Source: Certhia americana
Taxonomy: Eukaryota > Chordata > Aves > Passeriformes > Certhiidae
Assembly: GCA_018697195.1 (NCBI GenBank)
Contig: CM031857.1
Coordinates: 96,532,705-96,596,704, forward strand
DNA length: 64,000 nucleotides
Reading direction: 5' to 3'
The position numbers and the translations under genes are program-made. Positions 62,642 to 64,000 of this stretch are shown in pieces; the first letter of the stretch is position 1, and each line of letters opens with the position of its first letter. The notes under the pieces are model-generated. The model saw only the letters and a program-made list of their open reading frames with translations. It did no database searches and was not told where the DNA came from.

Positions 62642-64000
62642 ATGTGATGTGTTGATGATGTGTTATGTATCTGTGGTAATTTGTGTGTTTCAAGTGGTTT
62701 CTGTGTCCCATGGATTAGTCGGAGTAGTGAATGTAGGCAAATGTAGGCATCAAATGTAAATAGCTTACCCCTCCAGATTCACTTCATAAGCATTATTGTT
62801 TTTATACAAAAACCTCATATTGTTTTATTTTGGTTCATTTTATATTGTATTCCTTCCAGAAGGAATGCTAAGTTTATTACTAATTATAAGCAGTTTTCTT
62901 TGTCAGTGAAATGTGCCTGAACTCCTGCCCTCCCAAAAGAAGTCTTAATTGTTTGATCTGGGTGCATGACGAATGCTGTATTGGAGTGTCCATATCAGGT
63001 CTTAAAATTAAAAAGCTGACAATTTAAAAAGTCATGCTATAATCCTATTACTAGTTAGATCACATAAAGTAAAACCATTTAAAGTTGTTTGTTTAATAGG
63101 TCTCCATTGCATTTTAGTGACTACATGTCTTAGAGAGTACTTTGCAATTTTAATAATCATGGAAGATTTGTGTATAGAATAGGGCTTAAAGTGTCAGTGG
63201 CTGAAAAGGAAAATTTCTTTAGGAAATATCTGCAGTAGTAGTTTCCTTTTTTCCTTTTTTTTTTTTCCAGTCTTATTTGCCTTTTCCTAAAGAGAACAAA
63301 AAGCTATTACCCATCAGATAACAGTGATGTATTAGTATGAAATGCAGAAAAGGTGAAACTTTCTCTGTTTTTAAGATTTCTTTCATAAGGCTTTTGATTG
63401 GAAGGAGGATCATCTTCATCAGTGTATATTTGGTGTGGTAAATCTATCTTTTGGGCCTAAGGGATTGTAAGCATTCATAACCATCAAATTAGATCTTGAG
63501 GCATTTGTTAAAAAAGAAGATACAGGAATAAATTCTTGCATCATTGTGAGTCTTACGGTTTTCTTTGCAGGCATTAGGGTTGAGAATATCCCTTTTCTCA
63601 AGAGCTCAAGGTCAACACTGTACAAGTTGGTAGCCAGTAAAAATTTGAGTAATGATTCTTCACTGATGGATTTTTGTGGCTTCACTGAAGGCGTTTTTCT
63701 AGTTTATAGTACTAAAACATTGCTCACTGACAGCAGAGCAATGTTAAAAGTGGCATTGGAAAGAACAAGTTTTTATGGTCAAAGGAGTTGATTAAATATT
63801 AGCAGTTTATTAACAGTTAAAAATTTCAGCAATTTTCAAATTAGATTTGGTCCAAGTAAAATAAACAAATGGGAGACGGGAAAAAATCTTATTCTATGTT
63901 TTTTAAATTATACTTTTCAATTTTTTTAAAATAGTTTGCTAAAGTAGCTAAGTCTTATAATCAAATGCTTAGGAGAAAAATCCTTGACTCATAAAAGTAA
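62642..64000. other. Non-coding to window end, one two-strand open region
   Basis: AT-rich unique DNA. A strong acceptor-like pyrimidine run ends at CCAG, 63270, without a matching donor. The region 63419-63791 is open on both strands (see next entry). Confidence 0.55.
63419..63685 (-). other. Unrecognised open region, possible exon or decayed coding DNA
   Basis: The minus strand is open for about 96 codons between an in-frame TAA and a TGA near 63420, in DNA AT-rich enough that stops should be common. The translation has a balanced, protein-like composition (for example SEESLLKFLLATNLYSVDLELL), but I match it to no family. The plus strand is also open (63546-63791), and a good acceptor-like site (GGTTTTCTTTGCAG, 63557-63570) precedes that frame. 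Only one strand could be real, and chance is the more likely explanation. Confidence 0.15.

Noticed and set aside
62177..62711. Cluster of open frames on both strands (up to 152 codons)
   Set aside because: Five overlapping frames in one GC-raised patch cannot all be real, and none has a known domain.
1..64000. tRNA, rRNA, CRISPR, phage or operon structures
   Set aside because: No B-box-type tRNA motif, no regularly spaced direct repeats and no gene runs were seen; the window is vertebrate non-coding DNA.

Overview
The window looks like nuclear DNA from a bird. The evidence is four CR1 LINE 3'-end fragments (12236-12395 minus; 19381-19560, 42576-42738 and 55726-55772 plus), one older, degraded CR1 stretch (about 1486-1610 minus), and one complete-looking solo LTR of a retrovirus-derived family that is common in avian genomes (43162-43756 minus). 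The LTR sequence is closest to what I remember from songbirds, so a passerine or related neoavian is my tentative guess. The DNA is AT-rich, CpG-poor and low in repeats, as expected for a bird intergenic region or very long introns.

I find no protein-coding gene I can support. The longest open frame is about 200 codons (minus strand, 10452-11054). It lies in GC-raised DNA, is overlapped by open frames on the other strand, and resembles no family I know. No rRNA, tRNA, CRISPR, operon or bacterial/viral gene set is present. The best exon-like signal is 44563-44670 (+): 108 bases with a good acceptor and donor, and two of three frames open. I cannot assign it to a gene.

Layout: 1-9 kb is AT-rich single-copy DNA with one old CR1. 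9-11 kb is richer in GC and contains a stretch that retains CpGs at 10682-10974. 12-20 kb carries two CR1 fragments and an unclassified stretch at 15100-15870. 20-36.6 kb is mostly single-copy, with an ATT/AAT microsatellite and a long A-tract running into a G-rich purine block. A 10-N assembly gap at 36660-36669 is flanked by an exact 47-base duplication, so it is probably an unmerged overlap. 41-44 kb holds a CR1 fragment, a T-tract and the solo LTR. 44.6-64 kb is single-copy with poly-T tracts, a short tandem duplication, a tiny CR1 end and several stretches that look like conserved non-coding DNA, the best being 53690-53960.

The most cautious reading is a gene-poor regulatory region or the inside of a large gene. 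I do not see a new biological system. Items worth checking are the candidate exon, the two regulatory-looking stretches, the LTR with its internal AT-rich expansion, and the duplicated gap edges.
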